The notes below the pieces were generated by a model. That model did not search any database. It was not told the origin of the DNA and saw only the letters and a program-made list of their open reading frames with translations. Below, piece by piece: positions 24,420 to 36,389 of a stretch of DNA of 64,000 bases. Position 1 is the stretch's first letter, and each line of letters begins with the position of its first letter. The DNA lies in the NCBI GenBank assembly GCA_030386875.1, contig CM059557.1:55816514-55880513 (forward strand). Reading direction: 5' to 3'. The position numbers were made by a program, and so were the translations under genes. Source of the stretch: Morinoia aosen (taxonomy: Eukaryota; Arthropoda; Malacostraca; Amphipoda; Talitridae).

Positions 24420-25446
24420 TTAATTCAGTTGGCTTCCGAGTGGCTTTTTTGCGGTGATACCAAGCTTCAAAAGTGCAACAAAATTCTCGGTGATGGGCCA
24501 CAATTCTTCTGGCAACGAACGTTTCCACTCGTGTTGCAGCAATTGGTTTAGGAACTCTAAACTTTTGTTGGGCTGAACAAACACTACGGTTTTCAAAATA
24601 AACCACCTACTGTAGTCCATCGGATTGAGATCTGGCGAGAAGGGAGGCCATTCCACAGACGGGATGAAGTTCGGAAAGTGAGCCGTGTACAAGTCCTGAG
24701 TCATTTTCGGCTTGTGGGCCGGCGCCGAGTCCTGCTGAAACGTCCACTCTGCTGAACAGTATTTCACGTCCATTTCTTAAAATGTTCTTGAACTCAAGTA
24801 AATAGCACGGCTTCGAGATAGGCGCGGTGGCACACTTCTCGGTTGATTTTCACTCCTTAGATTTTGATGAAAAGAAGCGGCGCAAATTTCGCACCATATG
24901 ATGCCCGACTGAGGATTTTGGTGTTCGACAGTTGCGGGACTACATGATCAGTGGACCAAATCCTGTCGTTTTGATCGTTGAGTACTTGCTTCACGGTGAA
25001 CAGCTTATCGTCTGTGATGAGAATGAGCTCCCATAGAACCTACGGTCAAGGCATGAGTTGACTGTATCGTAAGAGTCGTACACGCTTTTGGCGTCCGTTA
25101 GGAGCCCAACTTTTCTTAGCTTATAGGGCTTGCGCCTGAGTTCTTTTTTAAACTATTTGTCAAAGATATTTGGGATTGATTCTGGTCTCAAAAGTAATTT
25201 TTCACATGAAGACCGTAAAATTTCGTTCGACTCCATTGTTGATAAACTTACGATTTTTGAATGCGTCGACGGTGTATTTCTTCCCCACCTGGGACGATGA
25301 CCATTATGTACAAGCTCTTTATATCGCTGAATTACATCCGAAACTGTTGAATGGGGAATAATGAGCAAACGTACAACTTCCCGTATGTGTTTTGCGGTCG
25401 AACACAATTCTACAAAGGCAATGTGTTTTTTACATAGTAGAAGCAC
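24420..25446 (-). pseudogene. Broken mariner-type transposase, DD37D (maT-like)
   Basis: Minus-strand transposase of the Tc1/mariner superfamily in three frames. N-terminal part (25446-25153): helix-turn-helix region with IIPHSTVSDVIQRYKEL and the basic hook GHRPRWGRNTP. Middle (about 25150-24850): LRRKPYKLRKVGLLTD, then ILITDDKLFTVKQVLNDQND with the first catalytic Asp, then LLFIKI-stop-GVKIN. C-terminal part (24773-24420): WTFQQDSAPAHKPKMTQ with the second Asp near 24730, and PPFSPDLNPMDYSRW with the third. Counting from Asp of QQDSAP to the Asp of NPMD gives 37 residues between, the spacing of the maT clade. At least one stop and a frameshift disable it, although the catalytic aspartates are kept. 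Terminal inverted repeats were not found by eye. Confidence 0.85.
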
Positions 25447-25614
25447 ACATTAAGTTATCATTATTATTTTGGACACAATATATCCAGATAAAAAATGTGT
25501 CGAGGAACTTGAAAAACTCATAATTTAGCTACCGTACTATACATTCGTAGCAGGATGCATCTAACTTTGTAAGAGTTAATTCGGAGTCGTTTACAATTCG
25601 CGTATTTTTTATTG

Positions 25615-25720
25615 CAACCTTTTCAATAGCAACCTATCCCATCCTAACTAAACCAATCCCATTCTTATCTAATCAAATCTAACCTTTTTTCTAATCTAAA
25701 CGACTCCTTAGTAAATCTTC
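25615..25720. repeat. Degenerate CCTAA/AATCTAAC-type simple repeat
   Basis: A run of AACCTAT, ATCCTAACTAAACC, ATCTAATCAAATCTAACC and TCTAATCTAAAC. It resembles a decayed insect telomere motif (CCTAA) or a simple AT-rich repeat, and sits just upstream of the first 21/42-bp minisatellite array. Confidence 0.4.
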
Positions 25721-25822
25721 CTCGCACTTAATGAAACTTAACCCTAAACCTTTCATTAGGAAGTAAACTTCAAAGTTGAACTGTTTCTTTCTTGGCTATT
25801 TTCACAAAAAAATATGAAAAAT

Positions 25823-26045
25823 ACTATACCATTTGCAAGTTGATTTGCTCCAAATGAATTTTGATTTGATCCTCGCGAAATTAGAATTGCTCCAAGTGAA
25901 ATTTGGTTTGATCCTAGTGAAAATAGAATTGCTCCAAGTGAAATTTGGTTTGATCCTAGTGAAAATAGAATTGCTCCAAGTGAAATTTGGTTTGATCCTA
26001 GTGAAAATTGAATTGCTCCTAGTGAAATTTGATTTGCTCTTTTTC
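25823..26045 (+). repeat. Minisatellite array (a): 42-bp dimers of a 21-bp unit
   Basis: About ten 21-bp units, paired into 42-bp dimers: AATTGCTCCAAGTGAAATTT then GGTTTGATCCTAGTGAAAAT. The plus-strand frame 25833-26129 reads heptapeptides such as LLQVKFG and LILVKIE, since 21 bp is seven codons. The left shoulder ACTATACCATTTGCAAGTTG is shared, inverted, with array (b) at 27445-27622. The right edge GAAATTTGATTTGC is also shared. Probably not a protein gene: both strands stay open. Confidence 0.9.
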
Positions 26046-26414
26046 AATTTTAAATTATTACATAAGAATTTTATTGGCTTTGTAATGTTATTTGAAAGAA
26101 TCTTATTGAATTTTTTTTTTGTGAAGTGATTTTATTCTAATAATGCGTACAAAGATACAGAGTTTTTGCTGAGTACAATTTACAAAAAAAAATGCTGAAT
26201 ATAATTTTCGTTGTATGAACCATTACTCAACAAACCATTACACAAAGGAGTCGCATCTCGGACACTTAGACCAGCGAAACATCACAGAGATACCGCCATG
26301 TTGCACATTGCTGCACATCACGTTGCACCTTGTGTAGCCATGCTAACGTCATCAGCAATAAGTGTCCACCTCAACTCCAAACATTTTCATCTTTCAGAAA
26401 CCAAAACCTTCAAG

Positions 26415-26710
26415 ATGAAGTATAATAAAACAAGTGCGCGAGACAGACAGAAAACAATAGAAGCCTTCAATAATGAAGAGGACTGGAAGAAAGTTGCAAC
26501 CACATTTTGAGTGAATGCTAAGACTGCATACAGGTGGCTTAAAAAGAAGCAAGTCTTACCAAAGAAGAAAGGAGAAAATAATAAGAAATGTCCCAAAATA
26601 CTGAGGACACTGACAACAGCCATAGAAGAAAATGCTTCGATTACTCTCTAGCAACTTCGCAGAAAAGTACAACAAGATCATGACGTTGATCAAGGAGATC
26701 TTATAGAAAT
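26415..26710 (+). pseudogene. Transposase helix-turn-helix fragment (Tc1/mariner-IS630 type)
   Basis: Plus-strand frame starting at MKYNKTSARDRQKTIEAF and continuing NNEEDWKKVATTF, TGA, VNAKTAYRWLKKKQVLPKKK, then ENASITL, TAG, QLRRKVQQD. The pattern (E)DW-x2-VA-x2-x-VN-x-KTAYRWL plus a basic linker and an N-x-x-ITL-x-QL second helix region is that of the N-terminal DNA-binding part of a Tc1/mariner-IS630-like transposase. Two in-frame stops and loss of everything after QGDLIEIW make it a remnant. It differs from the maT-like copy 1 kb away and lies between two opposed minisatellite arrays, so it may belong to the same compound element. Confidence 0.55.
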
Positions 26711-26967
26711 ATGGTAATGAGGCAATAATTATCAAAACTTGTGCAAACTTTGCATAATATATGCTTACATTTCATTTTGTGATGTTTAGTTATGAAGTTT
26801 CAGCAGTTAATTTTTTTCGATAACATTACTGTATTTCTTCATCAAAATGCATATGTTCACGAGTTATCAGAAAAATATCTACAGTATTTATTATGTTTCA
26901 AATTTTAAAACGCTTTCTATCAAGTTATTGTCCAATATCGCTCGGAATTTCGACCTAAACATGTTCC

Positions 26968-27125
26968 ATGATAATAATAATAATAATAATGTTTTATTTA
27001 TAAGGGTGTCATCTACCGGATGATCGTCGGTAGGAAATAACCCTTGGGAATACAGCTACTGGATGATCGTCAGTTGGTTACCGGTGGAACATATGATCCC
27101 AATATCCTGCCACTATAGAAAGTCC
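26968..27125 (-). mobile_element. 3' end of a retroposon with AATAAA and (TTA)n tail
   Basis: Read on the minus strand, GGGTTATTTCC..., TATAAATAAAACA and (TTA)6 follow each other: a poly-A-type signal and a trinucleotide tail as in many arthropod LINE and SINE 3' ends. The sequence before it holds an internal near-repeat (ACGATCATCCGGTAG and ACGATCATCCAGTAG). No coding part is attached. Confidence 0.5.
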
Positions 27126-27444
27126 CTTTGCTTATATGCCTTTTACTGATAGATTAAATAATTATAGAAGTAATCAATTAATTAGGATTCCTACAAAATA
27201 GATTAAAAGGTAATTAGTTATTAATTAACATTAAATAAAATATAAATATTTACTAATTATTATTAATTAACCATGAGAGCACAGATTTGACAATCAAGAA
27301 AGGTTCAAACCAAGGTTCAACCCTGTGGTTAGGGCAATATATAGCATTTTATACATTTTACATGCACAAGCTGAAAAAAATTGCGTAATTTTGATATTGT
27401 AACTATAACAAACTAAAAATTATTTGGATCGATCGTAAATTAAC

Positions 27445-27622
27445 AAAGTGCAAATCAAATTTCACTTGGAGCAATTCTAATTTCGCGAGGATCAAATCAA
27501 ATTTCACTTGGAGCAATTCTAATTTCGCGAGGATCAAATCAAATTTCACTTGGAGCAATTCTAATTTCGCGAGGATCAAATCAAAATTCACTTGGAGCAA
27601 ATCAACTTGTAAATGCTATAGT
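27445..27622 (-). repeat. Minisatellite array (b): inverted partner of array (a)
   Basis: About seven to eight 21-bp units, in minus sense AATTGCTCCAAGTGAAATTT and GATTTGATCCTCGCGAAATT. In minus sense the array begins with ACTATAGCATTTACAAGTTG, the same shoulder as array (a), and ends GAAATTTGATTTGC. The minus-strand frame (27600-27403) reads LLQVKFDLILAKLE heptads. The dimers here are more alike than those in (a). Confidence 0.9.
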
Positions 27623-29479
27623 TTCAAATCCTGCAGTTTTAGTGACGACGGTTGATTCTCGGAGTAAGATAGAAAACACTAACAAAATAAGGAAATATTC
27701 TAGTTGTATCCATGCTACTGTAAAATGTTTTGCACTACGCGAAGAAATTTCATCCTGCATCCGGGCTACGTAATCTGAGTTAGAAAACATTCCACGACTA
27801 TAAAGAAAGAAAAATAAATGAGCTATAGTGCACACGATCCGTAAAAAATAGGAGCATTTGGCACTGTTATGTTCGCTAAAACCTCTAGATCATTTAGGGT
27901 TTCCAATGATTTGGGAAAAAGTATCTTTGATAACGCATTCTAGCCAGTGCGAATTTAATTATTCTGTTAACGGGTGCTCACTCGGCCATTGATGGGAGTC
28001 CTGGAGTGGCAATGGCGACTTCACGACCTGAATCGGTCTTGCGCTCCAGAGTTCATTTCTAGTGCATTGCTTGCAAACAGTCATTGAATGAGGCTCGTAA
28101 ACAATCTGGGAGCCGCGATGTGGACGACAATTTTTCTCTGGGCACTGGACAACCAATGGCAATCCAGGAATATAGGAGACAAATGGAAGAACTCTCAGCC
28201 CATTGATTGACGAGTACTCTTAGACTATTCTAGTTTAAGCCTCCCTAACCGCAAGGATTGTGTTCCACAGAAGAAGAATGAAGGCACTATATAGTATGGA
28301 GTTGAAACGAAAATTTTTTGATCGAGGTGCGTTCCCACACAATATTCCCTTCGCAATAAAACTGTCAGTTACGAAGGAAATTCATGAAAAATGACATAAA
28401 CTAAAAAAGACAGTGGTTAGTGCTGAAAGCACGGCAGCGGTGAACTGGAAAAGATGGTTCGATGCAAAATAAATTACTTAATGTATTTTAACTCAAAACT
28501 TCCTAACTCTCATCATGAGACCTCACACTTTCCCTCTGGGAAAAGGAAAAATGACATAAAAACATGGCGATGTTACTTCATCGCCATGTTAGAACATCGT
28601 TACATCATCACTGGCGACTCTGAAGCTCTTAAACGATTACATTTTCAGCAAATAAAGTCCAATCGTAATACAAAGTTTTCAGTTTCAAGAGGTTTTATTC
28701 TTCAAAATTCCTTAATGAATTTTTATGCCACAGCCTTCAGCTAGGTTGAATCGTATTCGTATTTTTTCCCTATTTATTTTCTCTAGTTATACCACACCAA
28801 GAGGCTGAAAAAAGTATTCAGGAAAACATTATATAAACTGATATACACGAGTGGAGCTATAATATATAATTTACGAACTTTACTCATTCAAATGCACTTT
28901 CCGGTATCACATTGTTTTCAAACCAATGTTTTAGCCTATAAAACTTGTGTTTTACATCATAAAACTGGACATTTGTCAGCTGAATTAGGGTTTGGTAGGA
29001 AATCTAGTTCTCATCAGACTAGTACGCAAACAAAAAGCAGCGTGGAAAACAGGATTGTTAAAAAAACACGTTCTGAATTACATAGCTGTGGGTGAAAGTG
29101 AAATGGGACGAGCTGATACTGCTGAGAAAATTGCCTGTGTCTTTGTATCATAACACAAACGATAAGGGTTAGCATTTAAGAGTTGAAATAATTTGGGACA
29201 GATGTTATTGATTTGATACTTCAAGTTAAACCAAGATGTCGTAACGAAGGCAATCAAAAATAAATTGAATGTACAAATTACAGAATGAAGTAAAAAACTC
29301 TTTTGCACTTTCCCAATCGATTTTTTTTTAGAATTCTCTTGAAATTTGCAAACATAATCCTAATCAAATAACAACCATCATAGTTCATTCCATGAACATG
29401 AATGATTTGAAAATGCTTTATATGAAAATCAGCTGTAAGAAGTGAGCAGAAAAGAAGACATTATAACGCCTCGGTCTGG
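27623..29479. other. Non-coding DNA with one small perfect hairpin
   Basis: No gene recognised. A perfect 12-bp hairpin (AACATGGCGATG at 28561-28572 and its complement at 28579-28590, loop 6) stands out. The part 27960-28170 is GC-richer and has a minus-strand frame of 67 codons without known motif. Confidence 0.4.
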
Positions 29480-29548
29480 GTTTGCTGAAATAATCCTGTA
29501 ACTTAATACATTTTAAGCAAATATGGTTGCAGGATTACTTCAGCAAAC
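29480..29548 (+). ncRNA. Pre-miRNA-sized hairpin (candidate)
   Basis: Arms GTTTGCTGAAATAATCCTGT (plus AAC) at 29480-29502 and its near complement at 29526-29548 pair over 23 positions with one A/C mismatch and one G/U wobble; the loop is 23 nt. The size fits a microRNA duplex with a terminal loop. Against it, the stem stops abruptly, lacking the roughly 11-bp lower stem normally seen in animal pri-miRNAs. I do not recognise the mature sequence. A very short inverted-repeat element is the main alternative. Confidence 0.25.
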
Positions 29549-31480
29549 AGGAATTGATTTAGCCTTTTAATTTTATTTCGTTTTCAAATAACTGAAGGGC
29601 TTTTTAGATGGTCTTACGCTAGTGTTACGAGAAAAAATTCTTTATGGATTAGATTAACGTGCTGTTCCAAAATGAAATGATTTTGAACAGCAGAATAATG
29701 TTGTACTTTTCGAACAAATGTGTTTAGCTATTAGAAAGCAAAGAAGTTTATACCATGCATAAAATATTTTTAATGATGGCGTCTTCAAATTCAATATAAA
29801 CTCTGGAATTGGACGTTATAAATAGCAGTAACTGATAAAAAAATTAATGTGCATAAGTTATTGCTAATCGGAGTTTTTTCAACACATTACAGAAGGTTGG
29901 TCAGGAGGTGGGCTGACAATGAAACGTGGCATCAAGAGAAAAAGACTCAACCTGAGAGAATTTCACGGCTTGTAGAAATCTCTGAAAATACTATGAAAAA
30001 ATGGCTTCTGATTCCAATGCTAGCAGTTGAATGATAACATAATTATCCTAGGGGGACTTGAAGGTATCCAGCATACATGTAAAAGGATCGCAAGAACAAT
30101 CTTTTCCCAACATTCTTGAAACAAATATTTTAAACTGCACTTAAATTCCATCGAGCAACAGTCTCAAACAGAAAAAAATCCTTGAACTGATTCACGCTTT
30201 GGGCAGCGTTTGCGTGTCAACTGCTCGTCTATGGCGCATCAGCCGTAACGTCATTTGTGGGTCGTCAACTTCTTCTTTTGTCTACTTTCAGGCAGCGTAA
30301 ACGCAGAGAGGAGGATGATGATGTGCGCCGGCCAGAGTCCTTAGCTTTTTTCTAATTTACGACACACTAATTACGGTTAGTGACACAAATGGAGCTGGAA
30401 GCCAACACAGATCTCTGGATTACAGGTTCGTGCCATAAAGCCTCTACTCATTCCATTTCGCCGGCTAGAGTAGTGAAGCACAAATTCAGCACCAATATTC
30501 TCCATATTTCTCGGTGCTGATCTTGGAATATTGGAATAGCGTACTGGCTGGTGTATGGATCGTAGATTGGATACAGCGCCCTGTATGAAGTACAGACCAG
30601 TGTTCAGAGCACGGTACCACCCTCAAACTACTTACAAAAACCCTCCAACACCAGCATCATATGCGCAAAGCGCATCTGCATATCAGTACCCATCTATACT
30701 TTTCCGTTTCACCTCTTCGCTTCCCGACACACTCTGTGTCAAACTCTCTTTCCGACTTTTCTATAAGCATCGTTCGTTCGTTCGCACGGTCTCTGCATTG
30801 CCATGCATCACTGGCGTCATCATGACCTAACTCCCATGCTTTTTTTATTTTCTCTCAACTATTCCATCTTTCATTTCGTGCACAAATTTTACGCCTTGTA
30901 CAGTTAGAGAATTAGCGGAGGAAAATTGCGGTCTTGTAAAAATGAATCATTCAGCTCAGTAGAGGTGGCCTTAACTATACATGTTATGCTTGTATAACGT
31001 CCCTTTAGCGTTTCTACGACGAAAACGTTACGAGGAAAAGTGCGTCTGGCCAACGGCTTCTATTCTAATACCTCAAAAGAACCGTCATCGTAAAAGAAAT
31101 ATGTTCTCGTGGATAAGTGCAGCAAATGAGTAACCCTACGATCCGTCTCACGATTCGTCTCGAGTGACCGTTGTATCATCCCCAGGTATCGCTTGAAAGC
31201 TCGCCTTGCCATCATCATCTTGCCTTCTTCACACAATCTTCACTACGTCGCTGAGAGAACTCCAAGCCGTAGTTACCAACCACCTCTTTAATCATCCAAG
31301 AATGTTTTTAGATGTCTCTGTAAACCATTTAAGATCTTATTAATTTTATGTAGATTAACTGAAGGGTTAATTTCCTTATTAATTAACTGAGAGAGCGGGC
31401 CTTTTTCCAACAATCAATTAGCGTTCAAATAATGTCATGTGTAACGTGTATGATCTATATCGTGACGAACACTCCTTAAG
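29549..31480. other. Non-coding DNA, nothing recognised
   Basis: Frames of 61 and 91 codons (29849-30034 and 30555-30830) have no recognisable motif. The part 30180-31270 is less AT-rich than average. No repeats of note. Confidence 0.4.
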
Positions 31481-31753
31481 CCCTAGAGAAGGGGTTCTCA
31501 AACTTTTTTCATCCAAGGACCCCTTTTATTACACAAAAATATGCTGAGATCTTCTCACATGTGTTCCCCTCAGGAATATTTGTATATGTACATTCTCCGC
31601 ACTGTTTCATGATATCAACAGTCATGGAAAGCTGTAAATAAATACTTTAACTGTATCCACTGTTAAATTCGTTAATTTTTGCTGGCCCCCTGTCAGAGTT
31701 TCACGGACCTTTTGGGGTCCGCGGACCCAGCTTTGAGAACCCCTGCCCGAGAG
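31481..31753. mobile_element. hAT-type MITE with 8-bp target duplications
   Basis: The element runs 31489-31745 (257 bp). The right end, read inward, is CAGGGGTTCTCAAAG; the left is AAGGGGTTCTCAAAC. Both continue with a GGACCCC/GGTCCGCGGACCCC-like block. CAGGGGTTCTCAAA-type termini are characteristic of hAT MITEs. The flanks are CCCTAGAG (31481-31488) and CCCGAGAG (31746-31753), matching at 7 of 8 positions, the duplication length produced by hAT transposases. There is no coding capacity. Confidence 0.85.
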
Positions 31754-33640
31754 GGTAGCCCGCTCCTTCTTGACGGTGCTCAGGCAGTCATCGCCCAGTT
31801 GCATCGCGAGTGAGGTCTCTTGAGTGAGATCGTACTGGCAGCAAATCCTGGTTTCCTTTTTCTAGTGGTTCATCGCCATTGGCGGCCCGCTTCATTTTGA
31901 GTTGACTTTAGAGAGTGACGACGGTAGTAGTCCATTCTAAAATATCAGGAGGTCGATCGTACTCCAATTTATTCCTTTAACGTCGTTTCAAGCCTCCTCT
32001 AATATGGATTCGCTAAGATAAGCTTACGTACATACTATGTGTCTACCCAGTCTGTACCTCGATGTAGAGAGTAATATGGAGTTCTTTGCATAGATAAATA
32101 GCAAAGTGCATAATCTTTCGCGTCTTTACTTTCCGTTCTAAGTTTGGAGGAACGAGATGAGATGATGAGACAAAATTTATAAATCATACTGAACGTTTGG
32201 CCTCGGAAATATACGGCTCTGGCTACATGCTCACCAAAATAGTTGTTTATGATGTCCGATTGGAATTATTCTATCATTAAATAATTGATTAACATAATAT
32301 AAAATATGAATATTATTTTGCTCAAATATTGCGTTAATGGCTGGAAATAATTTAACATATTCTATTAACATGATTCCTAAATGAATATGATTCGATCGAA
32401 TAAATATTGATTACGACGTATATGATACAACGTCACATGAAGCTATTTTATGGAGGGCTCATGACAATAGTGTGACATCAGAGGGATCAAAGCTACGCCC
32501 ATAACAATAATGGCAGCGATTTGAGCGTTTACCGTTCATATTAATTCTTTGATTTTGCCATGATCACGTGCCCTAAGCCCAACCATTACATACAGTACAC
32601 TCTACGATGAATGAAGTTCTTTAATCAACTTACACCCTCTTCGGTTATCGTACTCTGAAGTCTGAATGGCCTATGACGAGCAAATAACCAGAAAAAAATA
32701 CGCCTTCCCGAGATACATTCCTCGTTCCATACAAAAGGACAGGCTTACTGCGAAACTGAGAGGTCCCTGAAGGAAGGCTTTTACCTCAACATCTGAGCCA
32801 CCGAGACAATTAAGAGGTAAGACCCTTTTTCACGAAGCAGTCGGGAAGTTAAAGCTTTCAAGAAACTCAACTAAAACTGTGGAAAAACGTGTCTCGTAAG
32901 AAATATCTGAGAAGATCATTCCCAGTGGAAAAGCTAGGAAGTCCGATGATTATCCGGAGCTAGAAAACAGCACCTCGGAGATCCTCTTTTCAATTTGAAT
33001 TAGTCAATAAGCCCCTGCCAAATGTAAGAAGCTATGCAGGTCAACAACATTCTGATGATGCGTGCGAAAACATGTATTTTCCTTTCATTTTCGTCTTCGT
33101 TCTCTTTCATAAAAAATTAAGGTCACAGCAATTACGCTCCCTTTGAATAGCTCTAACTCAAAAATATCATCTAGGTCCTCGAGCACTGGGGAGTATCAAC
33201 AGCTTGAGTCATTATTCTTAACTTCAAGTATTAAATGTGGATACAGCAAACACTCTGCCAGACCGCTGAGCTCTGACACTGCAAACTGGTTTGAAAGTAC
33301 GAGCACATTTTGAGAACTACTAGACTTCGCTGGAACGAGGGTGTTTGCATACAGATCCCGCGGTATTTTTGAGCTGCTTCAATTACCGCGCTTAAAAAGA
33401 ATGGAGTTGTTTGTGTCTCCATTAGCTGTGCTTCTGTTCAAACCTCGCCAAACGTTCCGAAAAAGGGAATTTTGTTCTGTTAAAAATAGCCTGAAACCGG
33501 ACGACCGCACCGCATGGGATCCCGTGAAGTGCGCAGTGCATGCCTGCCTCAGAGTTAGTGTGAATGAAAGCTCTTATTTTAGTTAGAGGTAAAAACTTGT
33601 GTGCTCTAGAAAGCAAGCCAGGCGCTACTTAAAAGCTTGA
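31754..33640. other. Non-coding DNA, nothing recognised
   Basis: The part 33230-33620 is GC-richer and has frames of 60-81 codons on both strands with no motif. No other structure was noticed. Confidence 0.4.
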
Positions 33641-33945
33641 AAACGATGAAAAACGCTTGTAGATCAGAAAAACTACATAAATTCTAAAGAATAGAAATTG
33701 AATTCAATGATACTTTAATGATACCTGTTTCGTAGCCTTGGCCACAAATTCTTGATAGAGAATTCTGCTCTCATGAGAATGGGTTAATGGTGGAAAATTA
33801 ATGTCTCGCAACAGCTTCGGAATTAATGAAATATCACTGAAATATGACGCAAAAGATAAAAAACGTTAGTAAATAAGAAAACCGCGTACGTTCTAAGGAA
33901 TTGAAATTGTATTCAATCATAATTTTATGCTGCCATTTTAACATT
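33641..33945. repeat. Diverged direct duplication, ~212 bp apart
   Basis: GATGAAAAACGCTTGTAGAT ... TTCTAAAGAATAGAAATTG ... ATTCAATGATACTTTAATG (33641-33735) is matched in order by GATAAAAAACGTTAGTAAAT ... TTCTAAGGAATTGAAATTG ... ATTCAATCATAATTTTATG (33850-33945). An old tandem duplication. Confidence 0.65.
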
Positions 33946-36389
33946 ACCCGTACGTTTTTGACTGAAAAATACTGGCGACTTTAGTTGTAATCTCTATCAT
34001 GTGAGGTGTTTTCAAATTGTGATGGCCGAAATAATTTCAATTCCAATAATTTCAGCCTTTTTAATTTTTTAAGGAGATTGTCTGAATTTATTTGCTAGCA
34101 TGCATTTCACGGGTACCTTAAAATAGATGCATCGATACATTTTTATATATACGTAAAAAGTTTAACACGCAAGAAATAACGGCTAAAAAATATCGAACGT
34201 TGAAATAGTTCCGAATTTCCTTTTTTAGATGCTTCGTATTTTTCTGTAAGAAATATCACATTTTTCCAGACCAGTGTAAAATAATGATAAATCGGTAATT
34301 TTTAGAAAATAATTCAGTTTTAAAATGGAGTTTAAAATCCGTAACTTTTTCGAGCGTTATTATTTAAATTATTTGACAATCAGTTTAGTAAAATGAATAC
34401 CATTAAAGAAACTCTTCAAAAATATATTAATTATGGTAGGGTATCCATTGTAAACTGCGAATTCAGAACAGTATCAGAACAGATGCGAAGCAAATATCGG
34501 CGAATTCTCATCGTCGCTTTCTGAATTTTACTGTACGCAAAGCAGAAGACGCTGAGCGGCGTGTGCGGCACAGAGTGGGGAAACGATGCGACGGGGCAGC
34601 TGGCTACACGCGGGCGTTACTGAGACATTCGAATGTTCCAGTAAATATTTTCTTCATGCCGGCACCAGGTCCCCTCATGAGTAACTACATTCCTTTCTTG
34701 TGCATCACTCAGCTGATCGACAAATTGAGCTCGCCCTGAATAAATCATGCGATAATTACTATAGATGGATAAGTCGCTGAGATATAGAGGTATTTATTCA
34801 TTTCAGAAGGATGAGGATCTGCGTTGACGTTTGCAGTAGAAAGTGCTATTCGGTGAACATTTATTTTCATCAGATATTTGTAAAGATTGCTTGAATGAGG
34901 GCAGTTTTCAATTGCACTTCAAAACACTATAACACTTCTATGACTTCGTTAATCGCATTTACTAGCAACTTCTAAGACTGAGAGTTATTGGTTAAATCTA
35001 CCAATTTACGGCGCACAATATAGCACAGAATTGTGTTGTGGTGGCTGACGCCACTCAAGCTTTACTTAGAAAAATAAAATTCTTACTGTTGAGCGCATCT
35101 CTACATTATCTTCTGAATAGACGGTTGTCTTTCCACCTACGCTAACAAACTTTCACAGAGTCCCGGCAGCTTGCGCTGGCCGAGGGAGTCAGAGCTGCTG
35201 TAAGCACACTTTGTCTCGGAGAAGTTATCATTGCACATGCAAAGTTGCCGTCCGAGTTCTGGGCAATCTCTAATGCTGCTAAGTATTTAACAGAAGTTCT
35301 CTAGTGATTAATTCTGAAACTAATGAGAAGGAATTCTTGATTTTTGCAAATGAACTTATGTGAAAATCAAAGGACAAAATACAATAAACTAGATAGCAAA
35401 ATGAAATAAAATTAAATAGTATAAAACAGAATACAATAGAATATACTTGAATAGAATAACATAGATTTTAATATGGCAAGAGAAACGAGCCAAGTGACCC
35501 TTTCTAGAGCTGCTACTCCAGATCCATGCCGTCGCACGCCATCACGCACAGGCCTCAGAGTAAGGGTACAAAGGAAATTGCGTCACATTCATAGCTGTCA
35601 ATCACAAACACGAGCACCAGTATATACGCTCATTTCACTAGGAGATAGAGATTATTTTTCAGGTGCGTAATCCCATGATTGTTTTGTTCACATCGTCGGT
35701 ATTATACCAACTGATTTACACGTACTTCACGTCAGTTACATTGTGGGGTTTTACCTCTGTCGGCCTGGAAATCTGATTTGTTAATGTTTAGAGCTCCGGC
35801 CTATTCTTTAAAAAAAAACGACGTGTCTATAGTGCAATAAAAGGTAAATAGATCAGTAACTTTAACAAGTTGATAAATGGTTGCACGAATATTGACTTGA
35901 AGAGACACATGGTCTACTCTTGTTCGCCTCGTTTAGCAAAGTAATTTTTGGATCGAAATTTCCAAGTTTCACACCGTGAGTTTTCTGCAGTGGAATCGTT
36001 CTCCTGTACGGCTTTATTTTTGGGCCAAGATAGCTCTCGTACTAGTAGAAACAACGCAATGTTGCAAAGAAATATTTCTCAAATTTTATGAAATATTTCT
36101 CGTGATTTCTATTCTATTTATACGGTAAAACTGTGGCATGAAAGTATTGTGTTGAAGTTATTGATCAGTATTTTAATTTTTTACGAATTATCAAGGAATA
36201 GCGTTTACTAAATTACAGTATTTTCTATTTTGAATATTTTATCAATTATGTAATGATTGTTAGTAAAAACAGACCCGTTCACGGTGTTTATCATCAAAAT
36301 GAATGTCTATAGTACTTGGACCAACCCATAAGCTGAAACTAACTCATAACGTTGTGTAAACGAATATAATTTGGGGACAATGTGAACTG
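33946..36389. other. Non-coding DNA, nothing recognised
   Basis: A GC-richer patch at 34480-34640 and another at 35150-35240 carry no recognisable frame. The 65-codon frame at 35473-35670 has no motif. Confidence 0.4.
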
